Shown: positions 16,342 through 25,973 of the stretch, in pieces
How the letters are laid out: each line of letters starts with the position of its first letter
Position numbering within the stretch: the first letter of the stretch is position 1
DNA from: Yinghuangia aomiensis
Lineage (GTDB): Bacteria > Actinomycetota > Actinomycetes > Streptomycetales > Streptomycetaceae
Length of the DNA stretch: 64,000 bases
Assembly: GCF_039542225.1 (NCBI RefSeq)
Contig: NZ_BAABHS010000024.1
Location: forward strand, 62,001 to 126,000
Direction: 5' to 3'
Position numbers and translations under genes: made by a program
Notes under the pieces: model-generated
What the model was told of the DNA's origin: nothing
The model's database searches: none
What the model saw: only the letters and a program-made list of their open reading frames with translations

Positions 16342-18474
16342 ATGAGCACACAGGACTTCGACACCCGGAACCTCGGCACGAGCAACGCCGACGACGCGCA
16401 TATGGGTGAGCACGACTTGCCTGCCGAAGACGCGGCCGTCGCGGCCGCGGACACCACGACGTTATCCGGCGGCCGGCGCGTCGTCTCCGATCCTCCGCGG
16501 GACCGGGATCACCGGCGGCCGTCGGGCGGCGCGCGGCCGTCCCGGCGGACCGTGGTCACGGCGACCGGCGTGTCGGCGCTCGCGGCCGGGCTCGCCGCCG
16601 CGTCCGCCGGGCCCGCGACCGCGCTGAGCCCGGGCACCGCCCCCTCGACCGTGCCCGCCGCCGACCCCGCCGGAACGCCCCCCGGCGTCCCCGCCGAGGC
16701 GTACACCGCGGTCGCCCGCGCCATCGTCGTCTACGACGAGCACGACACGTCGCTGGTCCCGGCGTACCTCAAGGCCGTCGAGAACGGCCTGCCGCCCAAC
16801 CCCGGGAAGGGCACCAAGCGCATCCTGATCGTCGGCGCCGGACCGGCCGGCCTGCTGGCCGCCGACCTGCTCAACCGGGCGGGCCACGACGTCACGGTGA
16901 TCGAGGCCAACGGCAACCGGGTCGGCGGCCGCATCAAGACGTTCCGCAAGGGCGGCCACGAGAACGGCGAGCAGCCCTTCGCCGACCCGCGGCAGTACGC
17001 CGAAGGCGGAGCCATGCGGCTGCCCGACAGCCACCCGCTGCTGATGGCGCTGCTCAAGAAGTTCGACCTCCCGCGCCAGGAGTTCTACCTGGTGGACGTG
17101 GACGTCGACGATCCGACGAAGCGGGCCAACCGCGCCTGGATCCACGTCAACGGCCTCCACGTGCGCCGGGCCGACTACGAGAAGAGCCCCGAGAAGGTCA
17201 ACGACACCTTCGGCATCACCGGCCCCAACCGCACGAAGACCGCTGCGGCGATCCTCGCGGACGCGCTCGAACCCGTGCACCAGCTCATCCGCGGCAAGCA
17301 GGGAACGCCGCTCGTGGAAGGATGGGTCGAGGTCCTCAAACGGTACGGCCACTGGTCGATGTACCGGTACCTCACCGAGGCCGCCGGGCTCGACGTCCGG
17401 ACCGTCGACCTCGTCGGCACCATCCAGAACCTGACCTCGCGCCTGCACCTCTCCTTCCTGCACAGCTTCCTGGGCAGCGCGCTGATCGACCCCAAGACCA
17501 CGTTCTGGGAGGTCAAGGGCGGCACCGCGCTGCTCGTCGACGCGCTGTACGCGCCCGTGAAGGGGAAGGTGCGTCTCGACCGGCGCGCCGTCCGCATCGA
17601 ACACGGCGACGGCAAGGTTCGGGTGCACACCGTCTCCGAGGACTGCCAGACCGGGAAGGGCGGCGTCACGGAGGTGTTCGAGGGCGACGAGGCGATCGTC
17701 ACCGTCCCCTTCTCGGGACTGCGCCACGTGTCCTTCGACCCGCCCCTGGCCTACGGGAAGCGCCGCGCCATCACCGAACTCCACTACGACGCGGCCACCA
17801 AGGTGCTGCTGGAGTTCTCCCGGCGCTGGTGGGAGTTCACCGAGGACCAGTGGAAGGAGGCGCTGGACTCGATCGAACCCGGCCTCTACGCCAAGTACCG
17901 GTCGGGCCAGGTCAGGGACGGCCGGTACCTCGGCGCGCACCGGTCCGTGAAGGATCTGGGCGTCGCGATCCCCCACGAACTGAAGGACTGCTTCGCGGCG
18001 TTCCGGCCCGCGGTCGGCGACGACCCGGAGGCCGCCCGCATCCGCGGCGGCGGTTCGGTGAGCGACAACGCCAACCGGTTCATGTACTTCGAACACGCCA
18101 GTCCCATGGCGGGCAGCGACGGCGGGATCCTGCTCGCCTCCTACAGCTGGTCCGACGACGCCTTGAAGTGGGACGCGTACGCCGACGACGAGCGGTACCT
18201 GCGCGCGCTGGCCGGTGCGCAGGCCGTGTTCGGCCGCCGCATCGAGGTCTTCCACACCGGCAAGGGCAAGACGCAGTCGTGGATCCGCGACCACTACGCC
18301 TACGGCGAGGCGTCCGTGCTCTTCCCCGGCCAGCACACCGAGTTGTTCCCCGACATCCCGACCTCGGAAGGGCCGTTGCACTTCGCGGGCGACCACACGT
18401 CCGTCAAGCCAGCCTGGATCGAGGGCGCTCTCGAATCCGCCGTCCGCACCGCGTTGCACGCCCACACGGGCTGA
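16342..18474 (+). CDS. Tat-exported flavin monoamine / L-amino-acid oxidase
   Basis: The 710-residue protein carries a twin-arginine signal SRRTVVTATG (Arg68-Arg69) with hydrophobic core to about residue 95, an unusually long pre-signal region of 67 residues. The FAD fold starts with ILIVGAGPAGLLAADLL (about 162-175) and VIEANGNRVGGRI; C-terminal FAD contacts appear as LHFAGDHTSVKPAWIEGALESA. These match bacterial L-amino-acid oxidases that release H2O2, ammonia and keto acids outside the cell. ATG 16342 lacks a clear ribosome site; a later start (for example ATG 16402) would shorten the tail. A strong terminator follows. Confidence 0.88.
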   Translation: MSTQDFDTRNLGTSNADDAHMGEHDLPAEDAAVAAADTTTLSGGRRVVSDPPRDRDHRRPSGGARPSRRTVVTATGVSALAAGLAAASAGPATALSPGTAPSTVPAADPAGTPPGVPAEAYTAVARAIVVYDEHDTSLVPAYLKAVENGLPPNPGKGTKRILIVGAGPAGLLAADLLNRAGHDVTVIEANGNRVGGRIKTFRKGGHENGEQPFADPRQYAEGGAMRLPDSHPLLMALLKKFDLPRQEFYLVDVDVDDPTKRANRAWIHVNGLHVRRADYEKSPEKVNDTFGITGPNRTKTAAAILADALEPVHQLIRGKQGTPLVEGWVEVLKRYGHWSMYRYLTEAAGLDVRTVDLVGTIQNLTSRLHLSFLHSFLGSALIDPKTTFWEVKGGTALLVDALYAPVKGKVRLDRRAVRIEHGDGKVRVHTVSEDCQTGKGGVTEVFEGDEAIVTVPFSGLRHVSFDPPLAYGKRRAITELHYDAATKVLLEFSRRWWEFTEDQWKEALDSIEPGLYAKYRSGQVRDGRYLGAHRSVKDLGVAIPHELKDCFAAFRPAVGDDPEAARIRGGGSVSDNANRFMYFEHASPMAGSDGGILLASYSWSDDALKWDAYADDERYLRALAGAQAVFGRRIEVFHTGKGKTQSWIRDHYAYGEASVLFPGQHTELFPDIPTSEGPLHFAGDHTSVKPAWIEGALESAVRTALHAHTG

Positions 18475-18480
18475 CCGGGA

Positions 18481-18508
18481 CGGCGCCCCGACCGCCGTCG
18501 GGGCGCCG
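18481..18508. terminator. bidirectional intrinsic terminator
   Basis: A perfect 12-base-pair inverted repeat (18481-18492 with 18497-18508, 4-base loop) lies between the convergent flavin oxidase and molybdopterin oxidoreductase genes. Confidence 0.8.
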
Positions 18509-18538
18509 CGCGTCTTGCGGCGGACACCAGGGCACGAC

Positions 18539-20827
18539 CTAGGCGTCGCGCGTGATTTCGACGTTCAGGTGCTTCATCAGCGGCTGGTCGCTCTGCGGGC
18601 TGTAGTCGGCCGCGGAGCACAGGACGTTCAGTTCGGGCATGTAGCCCGCGGCGCAGCCTTCCGGGATGTCGTAGGCCACGGCGGTGTAGCCCTGTACGGA
18701 ACGCCGGCTGCCGTCCTTGGCGAAGCTGGTGACCGAAACCCGGTCGCGGTCGCCGATGCCGCGGGCCGCCATGTCCTCGGGGTGCATGAAGACGAGCGTG
18801 CGCAGGCCCTTGATGCCCCGGTAGCGGTCGTCCTCCGAATAGACGGTGGTGTTCCACTGGTCGTGCGAGCGCATCGTGCCCAGGACCAGGCGGCCGGGTG
18901 TCTCGTCCCGGGCGGGCAGCGCGGCCAGGGAGAACTCGGCGCGGCCGGACGGGGTGAGGAAGACCCGTTCGCGGGCGGGCTGGCGCAGCCGGAAGCCGTG
19001 CGGCAGCCGCACGCGGCGGTTGAAGTCGTCGAAGCCGTCCAGCGCCCGGGCCATGACGTCGCGGATCCGGTCGTAGTCCCCGACGTAGTGGTCCCACGGT
19101 GTCGTGCTGTCCGGCAGCGTGGCCTGCGCCAGCCCCGCGATGATCGCCACTTCGGAGCGCAGGTGCGCGGACGCGGGCTGCTTCATGCCCCGCGACAGGT
19201 GCACCATGCTCATCGAGTCCTCGACCGACACCGACTGCACGCCGCTCGCCTGGTGGTCCTTCTCGGTCCGGCCGAGGCACGGCAGGATCAGCGCCTGGCG
19301 GCCGTGCACCACGTGGCTGCGGTTGAGCTTCGTGCTGACGTGCACGGTCAGTTCGCACCGCCGCAGCGCCTCTTCGGTGTACGCGGTGTCCGGCGTGGCC
19401 CGCGCGAAGTTGCCGCCCATGCCGACGAACACCCGCACGCTGCCCTCGTGCATGGCGGCCAGCGTGCGGACCGTGTCGAGGCCGTGCTCGCGCGGCGGGT
19501 CGATGCCGCACACGCCCGCGAGCCGGTCGAGGAACACCGCACTCGGCCGGTGGTCGACCCCGCACGTGCGGTTCCCCTGCACGTTGCTGTGCCCGCGGAT
19601 CGGGCACGGGCCGGCACCTTCTCGGCCGATGTTGCCGCGCAGCAGCAGCACGTTGACGATCTCGCGGATCGTGTCGACACCGTGCTCCTGCTGGGTCAGC
19701 CCGAGGCACCACGCGATGATGGTGTGCGCACCCTGCCGGTACACCTCGGCGGCGTGCTGCATCTGCTGTCGGCTCAGGCCGCAGCCGCGCTCCAGGTCCT
19801 CCCACGGCGTGGTCCGGCACAGCTCCCGGTACTCGGCGAAGCCGGACGTGAACCGTTCCAGGAACACGTGGTCCACCGCGTCGGGGTCGCGCTCGGCGGT
19901 CTCCAGCAGCGCCTTGGACATGCCCCGCAGCAGCGCCATGTCGCCCGCGATGCGCGGCTGCAGGTTGAGCGTGCCGGTCGGGGTGGAGGTGAACGTCGCC
20001 ATCGCGCGGAACTCGTGCGGCACGATCGTCCGGGTCGCGGCGGCCTCGACGAGCGGGTTCACGTGCACGATGCGGGCGCCGCGCCGGTAGGCCGCGGCCA
20101 GCGAGGTCAGCATGCGCGGGGCGTTGGAGGCGGCGTTCACGCCGAGCACGAAGAACGTGTCCGCGTGGTCCCAGTCGAGGATGTCGACGGTGCCCTTGCC
20201 GGTGCCGATGGACGCGGTCAGGGCGCGGCCGCTGGCCTCGTGGCACATGTTGGAGCAGTCGGGCAGGTTGTTCGTGCCGTACTCGCGCACCATCAGCTGG
20301 TACAGGAACGTGGCCTCGTTGTTCAGCCGCCCGGACGTGTAGAACGCCGCGGCGTCGGGGCTGTCCAGACCGCGCAGGGTGCTGCCGACGCGTTCGAACG
20401 CGGCGTCCCAGCCGATGGGCACGTAGTGGTCGGTGTCCGCGTCGTACACCATCGGCTCCGTCAGGCGGCCCTCGTCCTCCAGCGCGTGGTCGCTCCAGCC
20501 CGCCAGCTCGGTGACGGTGTGCGCGGCGAAGAACTCCCGGCCGACCCGCCTGCGGGTCATCTCCCACACGGCGTGCTTGATGCCGTTCTCGCACACGTCC
20601 AAGTGCAGGTTGCCCGGGTCGTCGGGCCACGCGCAGCCGGGGCAGTCGAATCCCTCGCCGGCATGGTTCATCCGCAGCGTGGCACGGACCCCGTCCACCG
20701 GCGCGCCGTCCTTCCGCAGCAGGACCTTCCCGACGGCGAGCGCGGCCCCCCACCCGGCCGACGGGTGCTCGTACCCGGGCTCCGGCGCGGGGGTTCCGCC
20801 CGGGATTTCGCCCTCGTGCGCGTTCAT
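18539..20827 (-). CDS. FdhF/YdeP family molybdopterin oxidoreductase
   Basis: The 762-residue protein has the YdeP-type order: a CPGC pair (Cys62, Cys65) for a possible iron-sulfur site, the molybdopterin domain with SGRLNNEATF and CSNMCHEASG (about 165-200), GTGKGTVDILDW, and a C-terminal molydopterin dinucleotide-binding domain (RLVLGTMRSHDQWNTTVYS). ATG 20827 follows GGGAGG. Members of this group resemble formate dehydrogenase alpha subunits but their reaction is mostly unknown; E. coli YdeP is linked to acid resistance. No FdhD or cofactor gene is adjacent. Confidence 0.88.
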   Translation of the reverse strand: MNAHEGEIPGGTPAPEPGYEHPSAGWGAALAVGKVLLRKDGAPVDGVRATLRMNHAGEGFDCPGCAWPDDPGNLHLDVCENGIKHAVWEMTRRRVGREFFAAHTVTELAGWSDHALEDEGRLTEPMVYDADTDHYVPIGWDAAFERVGSTLRGLDSPDAAAFYTSGRLNNEATFLYQLMVREYGTNNLPDCSNMCHEASGRALTASIGTGKGTVDILDWDHADTFFVLGVNAASNAPRMLTSLAAAYRRGARIVHVNPLVEAAATRTIVPHEFRAMATFTSTPTGTLNLQPRIAGDMALLRGMSKALLETAERDPDAVDHVFLERFTSGFAEYRELCRTTPWEDLERGCGLSRQQMQHAAEVYRQGAHTIIAWCLGLTQQEHGVDTIREIVNVLLLRGNIGREGAGPCPIRGHSNVQGNRTCGVDHRPSAVFLDRLAGVCGIDPPREHGLDTVRTLAAMHEGSVRVFVGMGGNFARATPDTAYTEEALRRCELTVHVSTKLNRSHVVHGRQALILPCLGRTEKDHQASGVQSVSVEDSMSMVHLSRGMKQPASAHLRSEVAIIAGLAQATLPDSTTPWDHYVGDYDRIRDVMARALDGFDDFNRRVRLPHGFRLRQPARERVFLTPSGRAEFSLAALPARDETPGRLVLGTMRSHDQWNTTVYSEDDRYRGIKGLRTLVFMHPEDMAARGIGDRDRVSVTSFAKDGSRRSVQGYTAVAYDIPEGCAAGYMPELNVLCSAADYSPQSDQPLMKHLNVEITRDA

Positions 20828-20940
20828 GGCAACCCTCCCGGTGCGGTGTCGGACACTCCAGTACATCCGCACCCGGGCACCGGAAGCCGAGCCGACGGAC
20901 CGCGACCCCCGAAGATCACCGCTTCGGCGCAGCCCGCGGG

Positions 20941-21612
20941 CGGCGGGCCGGGTCAGGCGACTGGACGAGCAGCCACCTGGCCGCCCGGCTTCCCGCGCTG
21001 GTCGTGTCGGTGGAGCACCGGCTTCTCGCCCCCGCGGATCCGCTCGCGCACGCCGCCGACGACGGCTGGGACGTGCTCGACCACGTGCTGCGGCACGCCG
21101 CGCGGTGGGGTGTCGACCCGGCCCGCACGGCGGTGTTCGGCGAAAGCTGCGGGGCATTGATCGCCGCCCTCACCGCCGTCCGGGCCCGGGACGCCGGTGT
21201 GCGGCTCCGCGCCCAGGTGCTGGTCAACCCGGTCGTCGACGTCACCGGCGGCATGTTCGACTACCCGTCGATGGCCGAGTACGCGTACCAGCCGTCCCGG
21301 GCCGAGCCGCTTCTGCGGCTCTTCCAGCGGCTGGCCGCGCCGTCGGGCAGGGACGCCCGCGCGGTCTCACCGCTGTACGCGGACGACCTGGGCGGGCTCG
21401 CCCCGGCGCTCGTCGTGGTGCCCACCCAGGACGCCGTCGCCGACCACGGCCGCCGCTACGCGGAACGGCTGTTCGACGCCGGGGTTCCGGTGCGGCTCAC
21501 CGAATACCCGGGCGCGAAGCACGCGTTCCTCACCCTGCCGGGCCTGGAACCGCAGGCCGAGGCCGCCCGGGCGGAGATCTTCGCGTTCCTGGACGCGGCC
21601 CTCGGAGCGTGA
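20941..21612 (+). pseudogene. 5'-truncated alpha/beta hydrolase (HSL-like) remnant
   Basis: The visible frame reads GDWTSSHLAARLPALVVSVEHRL, the block that normally follows the HGGG oxyanion motif, then GESCGALIAAL (nucleophile Ser), PTQDAVADHG (acid) and the histidine in GAKHAFLTL. The preceding roughly 80 residues, including HGGG, are absent: sequence upstream runs directly into the promoter of the oxidoreductase without any match. The first usable start is GTG 21004, with no ribosome site, giving 202 residues instead of about 300. A 5' deletion is the simplest reading. Confidence 0.65.
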
Positions 21613-21758
21613 CAGGGGACGCGCCTGAGAACGGCCGCGGCGGGGGTGCGTTCCCCGGCTGTTCGAGTTGTCGGGCCGGGTGACCCGAAGGTCGCGACCG
21701 GCTTCGGCACGGCACATCCCGCCGATCGCGCCCCCGCCCGCGGCCCCGGCGCCCCGGG

Positions 21759-22952
21759 TCAGATCCGCCCGGTGAGCACCACCCCCTCGATGTGGTCCCC
21801 GGCCCACCGGGTTCCGGTGAGCGCGATACGCCCGTCGGTGACGTTGAGGCGGCGTGCCGTGAAGATGCCTTCCTTCTCGCCGTCGGGCAGGTACACCGGC
21901 GACCACGTGCCGGCGGCGAGCTGCACGCCGAAGGCGGCGTCCGTGTCCCCGCGGTTGCCGAAAGCGACGATGCCGCGGTCGGTGGCCGCGACCGAGTCGA
22001 GCACCTCGTCGGACGCGGCGGGCAGCGCCGGACCCGTCTGCCACGAACGTCCGTCGAAGTGCAGGGTCAGTGCGTGCGAGTTCCCCGCGTCGTCGCGGTA
22101 GCCGCCTACCGCCCAGACATCCCGCGGGGAACGGGCCGCCACGGCACGCAGTTCGCTCACGCTGCTCGGCATGGGCGGCAGCGCGGTCTGCTTCCACGAC
22201 CGGCCGTCGAACTGCACCATCACCGGGGTGGCGGTGCCGTCGCTGCGGAACGTCCGGCCGACCGCCCACATCCGGCCGCCGGACGCCGTCAGGGAGAACA
22301 GCGCGCTGTCCTTGACGGTGTCCGGCACCGGGACGACCCGCCACGCGGTGCCGTCCCAATGCCGGATGACCGCGTCCCAGCGGACCAGGTCGAAGCCGTC
22401 GTCGTCCTGGATCTTCAGGTCGATCACCGCGAACCCGACCGCCCAGATGTCGTCGGGCGCCAGCTCCTTGACGCTCAGCAGCGCCCCGTTGAGGATGTCC
22501 GCCGGTGCCGGAACGGTGTCCAGGTGCCAGCTGCCGCCCTCAAGGCGCTCGGCCAGGAAGCCGCCCAATTCGGCCGAGCTGTCGCCGACCACGACGGCGC
22601 TCGTCCGCGACAGCCCGTCGATGCTCTCCGCCTGGACGTCCGCCGTCGGCGGCAGCGGCGCCATCGGGACCTCCGACCACCCGTCGCCGCCGTTGCCCGA
22701 CACGAGCTTCGGCCTGAACTTCGAGGGCTCCCCCGCCAGGTCCGAGCCCCCGACCCACATCGAACGGTCCTGGAACTGCACCACACCCGCGTACGGGAGC
22801 ATCTGCGTGCCCGGCGCGAGGTGGGACTCCGTCCACGCGACGCCCCCAGGGGGCAGCGGCGCAGCCGAAGCCTGCATAGGCACTGCCACGGCACCGCTCA
22901 ACAGCAGCGCGGACGCGGTCACCACCGCGGCACGTGCAATCCTGCGCATCAT
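21759..22952 (-). CDS. secreted beta-propeller-like protein
   Basis: The 397-residue protein starts MMRRIARAAVVTASALLLSG, a signal peptide cleaved near ASA-AP. The mature part repeats a pattern ending in D-x-W-A-V-G (PDDIWAVGF, GRMWAVGRT, PRDVWAVGGY), with FDGRSW/WDGTAW turns between, which fits a beta-propeller. ATG 22952 follows GAGGGGAG; a second ATG is adjacent. Role unknown; secreted propellers often bind ligands or surfaces. A 17-base inverted repeat lies just before the start codon. Confidence 0.75.
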   Translation of the reverse strand: MMRRIARAAVVTASALLLSGAVAVPMQASAAPLPPGGVAWTESHLAPGTQMLPYAGVVQFQDRSMWVGGSDLAGEPSKFRPKLVSGNGGDGWSEVPMAPLPPTADVQAESIDGLSRTSAVVVGDSSAELGGFLAERLEGGSWHLDTVPAPADILNGALLSVKELAPDDIWAVGFAVIDLKIQDDDGFDLVRWDAVIRHWDGTAWRVVPVPDTVKDSALFSLTASGGRMWAVGRTFRSDGTATPVMVQFDGRSWKQTALPPMPSSVSELRAVAARSPRDVWAVGGYRDDAGNSHALTLHFDGRSWQTGPALPAASDEVLDSVAATDRGIVAFGNRGDTDAAFGVQLAAGTWSPVYLPDGEKEGIFTARRLNVTDGRIALTGTRWAGDHIEGVVLTGRI

Positions 22953-22964
22953 CGAACTCCCCTC

Positions 22965-22981
22965 GGAACGACCTTCGTTCC
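22965..22981. promoter_or_regulatory. inverted repeat upstream of the secreted propeller gene
   Basis: GGAACGA-CCT-TCGTTCC has 7-base perfect arms and lies 13 bases before the start codon, overlapping the translation initiation region. It could be an operator or a leader hairpin. Confidence 0.4.
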
Positions 22982-23078
22982 TCACCCCCTCCGACTCCGC
23001 GCGAGTCGATCACGTCACGAGACGATCGAGGCGGGGGCCCGGGGCAGGCGGTCGGGCCGCCGGACGGCAGCAGGCCGG

Positions 23079-23531
23079 TCAGGCGTTTCCCGGGATCGTG
23101 CGGCAGGCGACGTTGATGCGGTTCCACACGTTCGCCGTCGCCGCCATCGCGATCAGCTGGGCGAGTTCGCGCTCGTCGAAGTGCGCCGCGGCGGTGTCGA
23201 AGACGTCGTCCGGGATGCCGCCGGGCAGCAGGGTGACGGCATCGGCGAGGGCCAGGGCCGCGCGCTCGCGGGCGGTGAACGCACTGGCGTCGTGCCACGC
23301 GGCGAGCTGGAGCAGGCGGTCCTCGGTTTCGCCGGCCTTGCGGGCGTCGTTGGTGTGGTAGTCGAGGCAGTACGCGCAGCGGTTGAGCAGCGAGGCGCGG
23401 AGCTGGACGAGTTCGCGCACGACCGGGTCGAGCCCGTCGCGGGAGGCCGCGTCGAGGGCGAGCACGGCCTTGAAGACCTTGGGGGCGACGGTCGGGAAGT
23501 CGAGGCGCTGGGGGATCTGAACGGCTGTCAT
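23079..23531 (-). CDS. carboxymuconolactone decarboxylase / AhpD-like protein
   Basis: The 150-residue protein has the AhpD core motif: Glu40 in VVRELVQLRASLLNRCAYCLDYH, with Cys52, Cys55 and His59. This set is typical of alkylhydroperoxidase-like disulfide reductases with peroxide-detoxifying activity rather than true decarboxylases. ATG 23531 was taken over an upstream ATG because it matches the usual family start; the ribosome site is weak. It is divergent from a MocR-type regulator with 47 bases between starts, so that regulator probably controls it. Confidence 0.85.
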   Translation of the reverse strand: MTAVQIPQRLDFPTVAPKVFKAVLALDAASRDGLDPVVRELVQLRASLLNRCAYCLDYHTNDARKAGETEDRLLQLAAWHDASAFTARERAALALADAVTLLPGGIPDDVFDTAAAHFDERELAQLIAMAATANVWNRINVACRTIPGNA

Positions 23532-23578
23532 GAGAGGAACGCTAGGGCACTGTTGGCCCACATGTATGGTTCATTCTC

Positions 23579-25021
23579 ATGGCAGAAGCATGGGTCAAAT
23601 CCCCGGACGCGAGCGCGGCCGCGGGCACCGACCTCCACTTGGTGCTCGACGGCACGGGGAACCGCCGCGAGCAAGTGATGCGGGCGCTCCGCGAGGCGAT
23701 CGGCTCGGGGCGCCTCGCGCCGGGGACCCGGCTGCCGCCGTACCGCACGCTCGCCGTCGACCTGGGCATCGCCCGCAACACCGTCGCCGACGCGTACGCC
23801 GAGCTGGTCGAGGAAGGCTGGCTCACGTCGCGCCAAGGCGGCGGCACCCGCGTGGCGCAGCGCGCCGAGCCGCTGCCCGTGGAGCCGCCCCGGGCGCCCG
23901 TCACGGCGGCGCGCCGGGTCGACCACGACCTCTGGCCGAGTGCGCCGGACGCCACGCAGTTCCCGCGCGCGGCCTGGCTCACCTCGACACGGCGGGCCCT
24001 CAACACCGCGCCGCACAACGCCTTCGGCCCCGGCGATCCGCGCGGCCGCATCGAGTTGCGGACCGCACTGACCGAGTACCTGGCGCGGTCGCGCGGGGTG
24101 CGCACGGCACCGCACCGGATCGTGGTGTGCGCGGGCTTCGCCCACGCGCTGGAGTTGCTCGGGCCGCTGCTGAGCGACCCGGTCGCGGTCGAGGCGTACG
24201 GCCTGGGCTTCCACCGCGGCCTCCTCGCCGCGGCGGGCCGGACCACCGTCCCGCTGCGCGTGGACGGGCATGGCGCCGTGATCGACGACCTGGCCGCCGC
24301 CGACGTCCGGTCGGTGCTGCTGACCCCCGCCCACCAGTACCCGATGGGCGGCCCCCTGCACCCGGAACGCCGCGCGGCCGTCGTCGACTGGGCGCGCGCC
24401 ACCGGCGGCATCGTGCTCGAAGACGACTACGACGGCGAGTTCCGCTACGACCGCGCCCCGGTCGGCGCCCTCCAGGGCCTCGACCCGGACCGCGTCGTCT
24501 ATCTCGGCTCCATCAGCAAGAGCCTCTCCCCCGCGCTGCGCCTGGGCTGGATGGTGCTGCCCGACGCCCTGGTGCACCGCGTCCTGGCCGCCAAAGGCGT
24601 GCGCGAACGCTGGTCCGGCTCGCTCGACCAGCTTGTGCTGGCCGACTTCATCATGTGCGGCGCGTACGACCGGCACCTGCGCCGCATGCGCCTCGCCTAC
24701 CGGCGGCGCCGGGACCGTTTGGCGGCCAGGCTCGCCGAGGCGGCCCCGCACATCCGGGTCAGCGGGATCGCCGCCGGCATGCACGCGGTCCTGGAACTCC
24801 CGCCGGGCACCGAGCAGGCCGCCCTGCGCGCGGCCTCCCGCCTGGGCCTGGCCATCGACGGACTGGCCCCGTACCGGCACCCGGACAGCACCCTGCCGCC
24901 GCGCGACGGCCTCGTGATCGGCTACGGCACACCCGCGGAACATGCGTTCAACCGTGCCTTGGACGCCCTGCTCTTGTGCCTGCCCGACGGGGTGCCGGAG
25001 GCTTCGGATCTGCCGGTTTAG
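23579..25021 (+). CDS. MocR/PdxR-type regulator (GntR helix-turn-helix plus aminotransferase fold)
   Basis: The 480-residue protein joins a winged helix-turn-helix (about 24-95: LAVDLGIARNTVADAYAELVEEGWLTSRQGGGTRV) to a class I aminotransferase-like domain with the pyridoxal phosphate lysine K314 in SISKSLSPALRLGW, plus DDYDGEFRYDR upstream of it. Such regulators sense pyridoxal phosphate or an amino compound. ATG 23579 begins 47 bases from the divergent AhpD-like gene, its likely target. The aminoglycoside phosphotransferase starts 10 bases after its stop, possibly co-transcribed. Confidence 0.9.
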   Translation: MAEAWVKSPDASAAAGTDLHLVLDGTGNRREQVMRALREAIGSGRLAPGTRLPPYRTLAVDLGIARNTVADAYAELVEEGWLTSRQGGGTRVAQRAEPLPVEPPRAPVTAARRVDHDLWPSAPDATQFPRAAWLTSTRRALNTAPHNAFGPGDPRGRIELRTALTEYLARSRGVRTAPHRIVVCAGFAHALELLGPLLSDPVAVEAYGLGFHRGLLAAAGRTTVPLRVDGHGAVIDDLAAADVRSVLLTPAHQYPMGGPLHPERRAAVVDWARATGGIVLEDDYDGEFRYDRAPVGALQGLDPDRVVYLGSISKSLSPALRLGWMVLPDALVHRVLAAKGVRERWSGSLDQLVLADFIMCGAYDRHLRRMRLAYRRRRDRLAARLAEAAPHIRVSGIAAGMHAVLELPPGTEQAALRAASRLGLAIDGLAPYRHPDSTLPPRDGLVIGYGTPAEHAFNRALDALLLCLPDGVPEASDLPV

Positions 25022-25031
25022 GGTTGCCGGT

Positions 25032-25853
25032 GTGAGCTATCGGTCCGACTCCCAGGCCCTTTCGCCCGCCCTGTGCGGAAACGGCGGCGCCGACTGGCTG
25101 CCGGTTGCCGCGGGCGAGTCCGGTGCGTCCGTCTTCCGCAGCGCGGACGCGGCCCGGTACGCCAAGTGCGTGCCGGCCGCGGACGCCGCCGGCCTCGCGG
25201 CCGAACGCGACCGGGTCGCCTGGCTCGGCGACCACGGCGTACCGGGTCCGCGGGTCGCCGACTGGTCCGCGAACGACGCCGGCGCGTGCCTGGTGACCAG
25301 TGCCGTGCCCGGCATCCCCGCCGACCAGGTCGCCGCGGAAGACCTGCGCACCGCCTGGGACCGCATCGCCGACGCGGTCCGCCGCCTGCACGAAGTCCCG
25401 GTGTCGGAATGCCCGTTCTCCCGCGGACTCGACACCATGGTCGCCCTGGCGCGCGACGTCGTGGCCCGGGACGCGGTCAACCCGGAGTTCCTGCCGCCGG
25501 AGCAGGAGCACGTGCCCGCCGCCGAGCTGCTGGCGCACATCACCGCGCAACTGCCGACCCGACGTGCACAAGAGCCGGCCGACACCGTCGTCTGCCACGG
25601 CGACCTGTGCCTCCCCAACATCGTCCTCGACCCGCGGACCTGGGACGTGTCCGGCTTCATCGACCTGGGCCGCCTCGGCACCGCCGACCGCTACGCAGAC
25701 CTGGCCCTGCTCCTCGCCAACTCCCGCGAGACCTGGCCGGACGAAGACCGCGCCCGCACCGCGGACACGGCCTTCGCCGAGCGCTACGGCGTCACGTTGG
25801 ACCGGGACCGCCTGCGCTTCTACCTCGACCTCGATCCGCTGACCTGGGGATGA
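25032..25853 (+). CDS. aminoglycoside 3'-phosphotransferase, APH(3') family
   Basis: The 273-residue protein has a kinase-like fold with ATP-binding Lys45 in RYAKCV, catalytic motif CHGDLCLPNIVLD (His189, Asp191, Asn196) and metal-binding GFIDLGRLGTADRYADLALLL (Asp211). The last two blocks are diagnostic of APH(3') enzymes, which phosphorylate the 3'-hydroxyl of kanamycin/neomycin-type drugs. GTG 25032 lies 10 bases after the regulator stop, so translation may be coupled. It converges on an erm gene, forming a resistance pair. Whether it is self-resistance or housekeeping resistance cannot be told. Confidence 0.85.
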   Translation: MSYRSDSQALSPALCGNGGADWLPVAAGESGASVFRSADAARYAKCVPAADAAGLAAERDRVAWLGDHGVPGPRVADWSANDAGACLVTSAVPGIPADQVAAEDLRTAWDRIADAVRRLHEVPVSECPFSRGLDTMVALARDVVARDAVNPEFLPPEQEHVPAAELLAHITAQLPTRRAQEPADTVVCHGDLCLPNIVLDPRTWDVSGFIDLGRLGTADRYADLALLLANSRETWPDEDRARTADTAFAERYGVTLDRDRLRFYLDLDPLTWG

Positions 25854-25884
25854 CGGGCTACGCCGCGGGCGCCTCCGGCCCGTC
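25852..25884. terminator. hairpin between the aph and erm genes
   Basis: GACGGGC (25852-25858) pairs with GCCCGTC (25878-25884) around a 19-base GC-rich loop, overlapping the stop of the phosphotransferase. The rest of the 120-base convergent gap holds nothing recognised. Confidence 0.4.
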
Positions 25885-25973
25885 GGCGCGGGGGAAGAAG
25901 GGCACTTCTCCATGACGACGAGCATCGCGGTGCGCCTTCACCGCGGTCTCTCCGCGGAATCGACCCCCTCGGC

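Noticed and set aside
16342..18474. Flavin oxidase and YdeP-type oxidoreductase as one pathway
   Set aside because: They converge with a strong bidirectional terminator between, and share no evident substrate.
23079..23531. Gene as a true carboxymuconolactone decarboxylase of the pca pathway
   Set aside because: The CxxC-xxx-H set is of AhpD type, and its divergent neighbour is a MocR regulator, not a pca gene.
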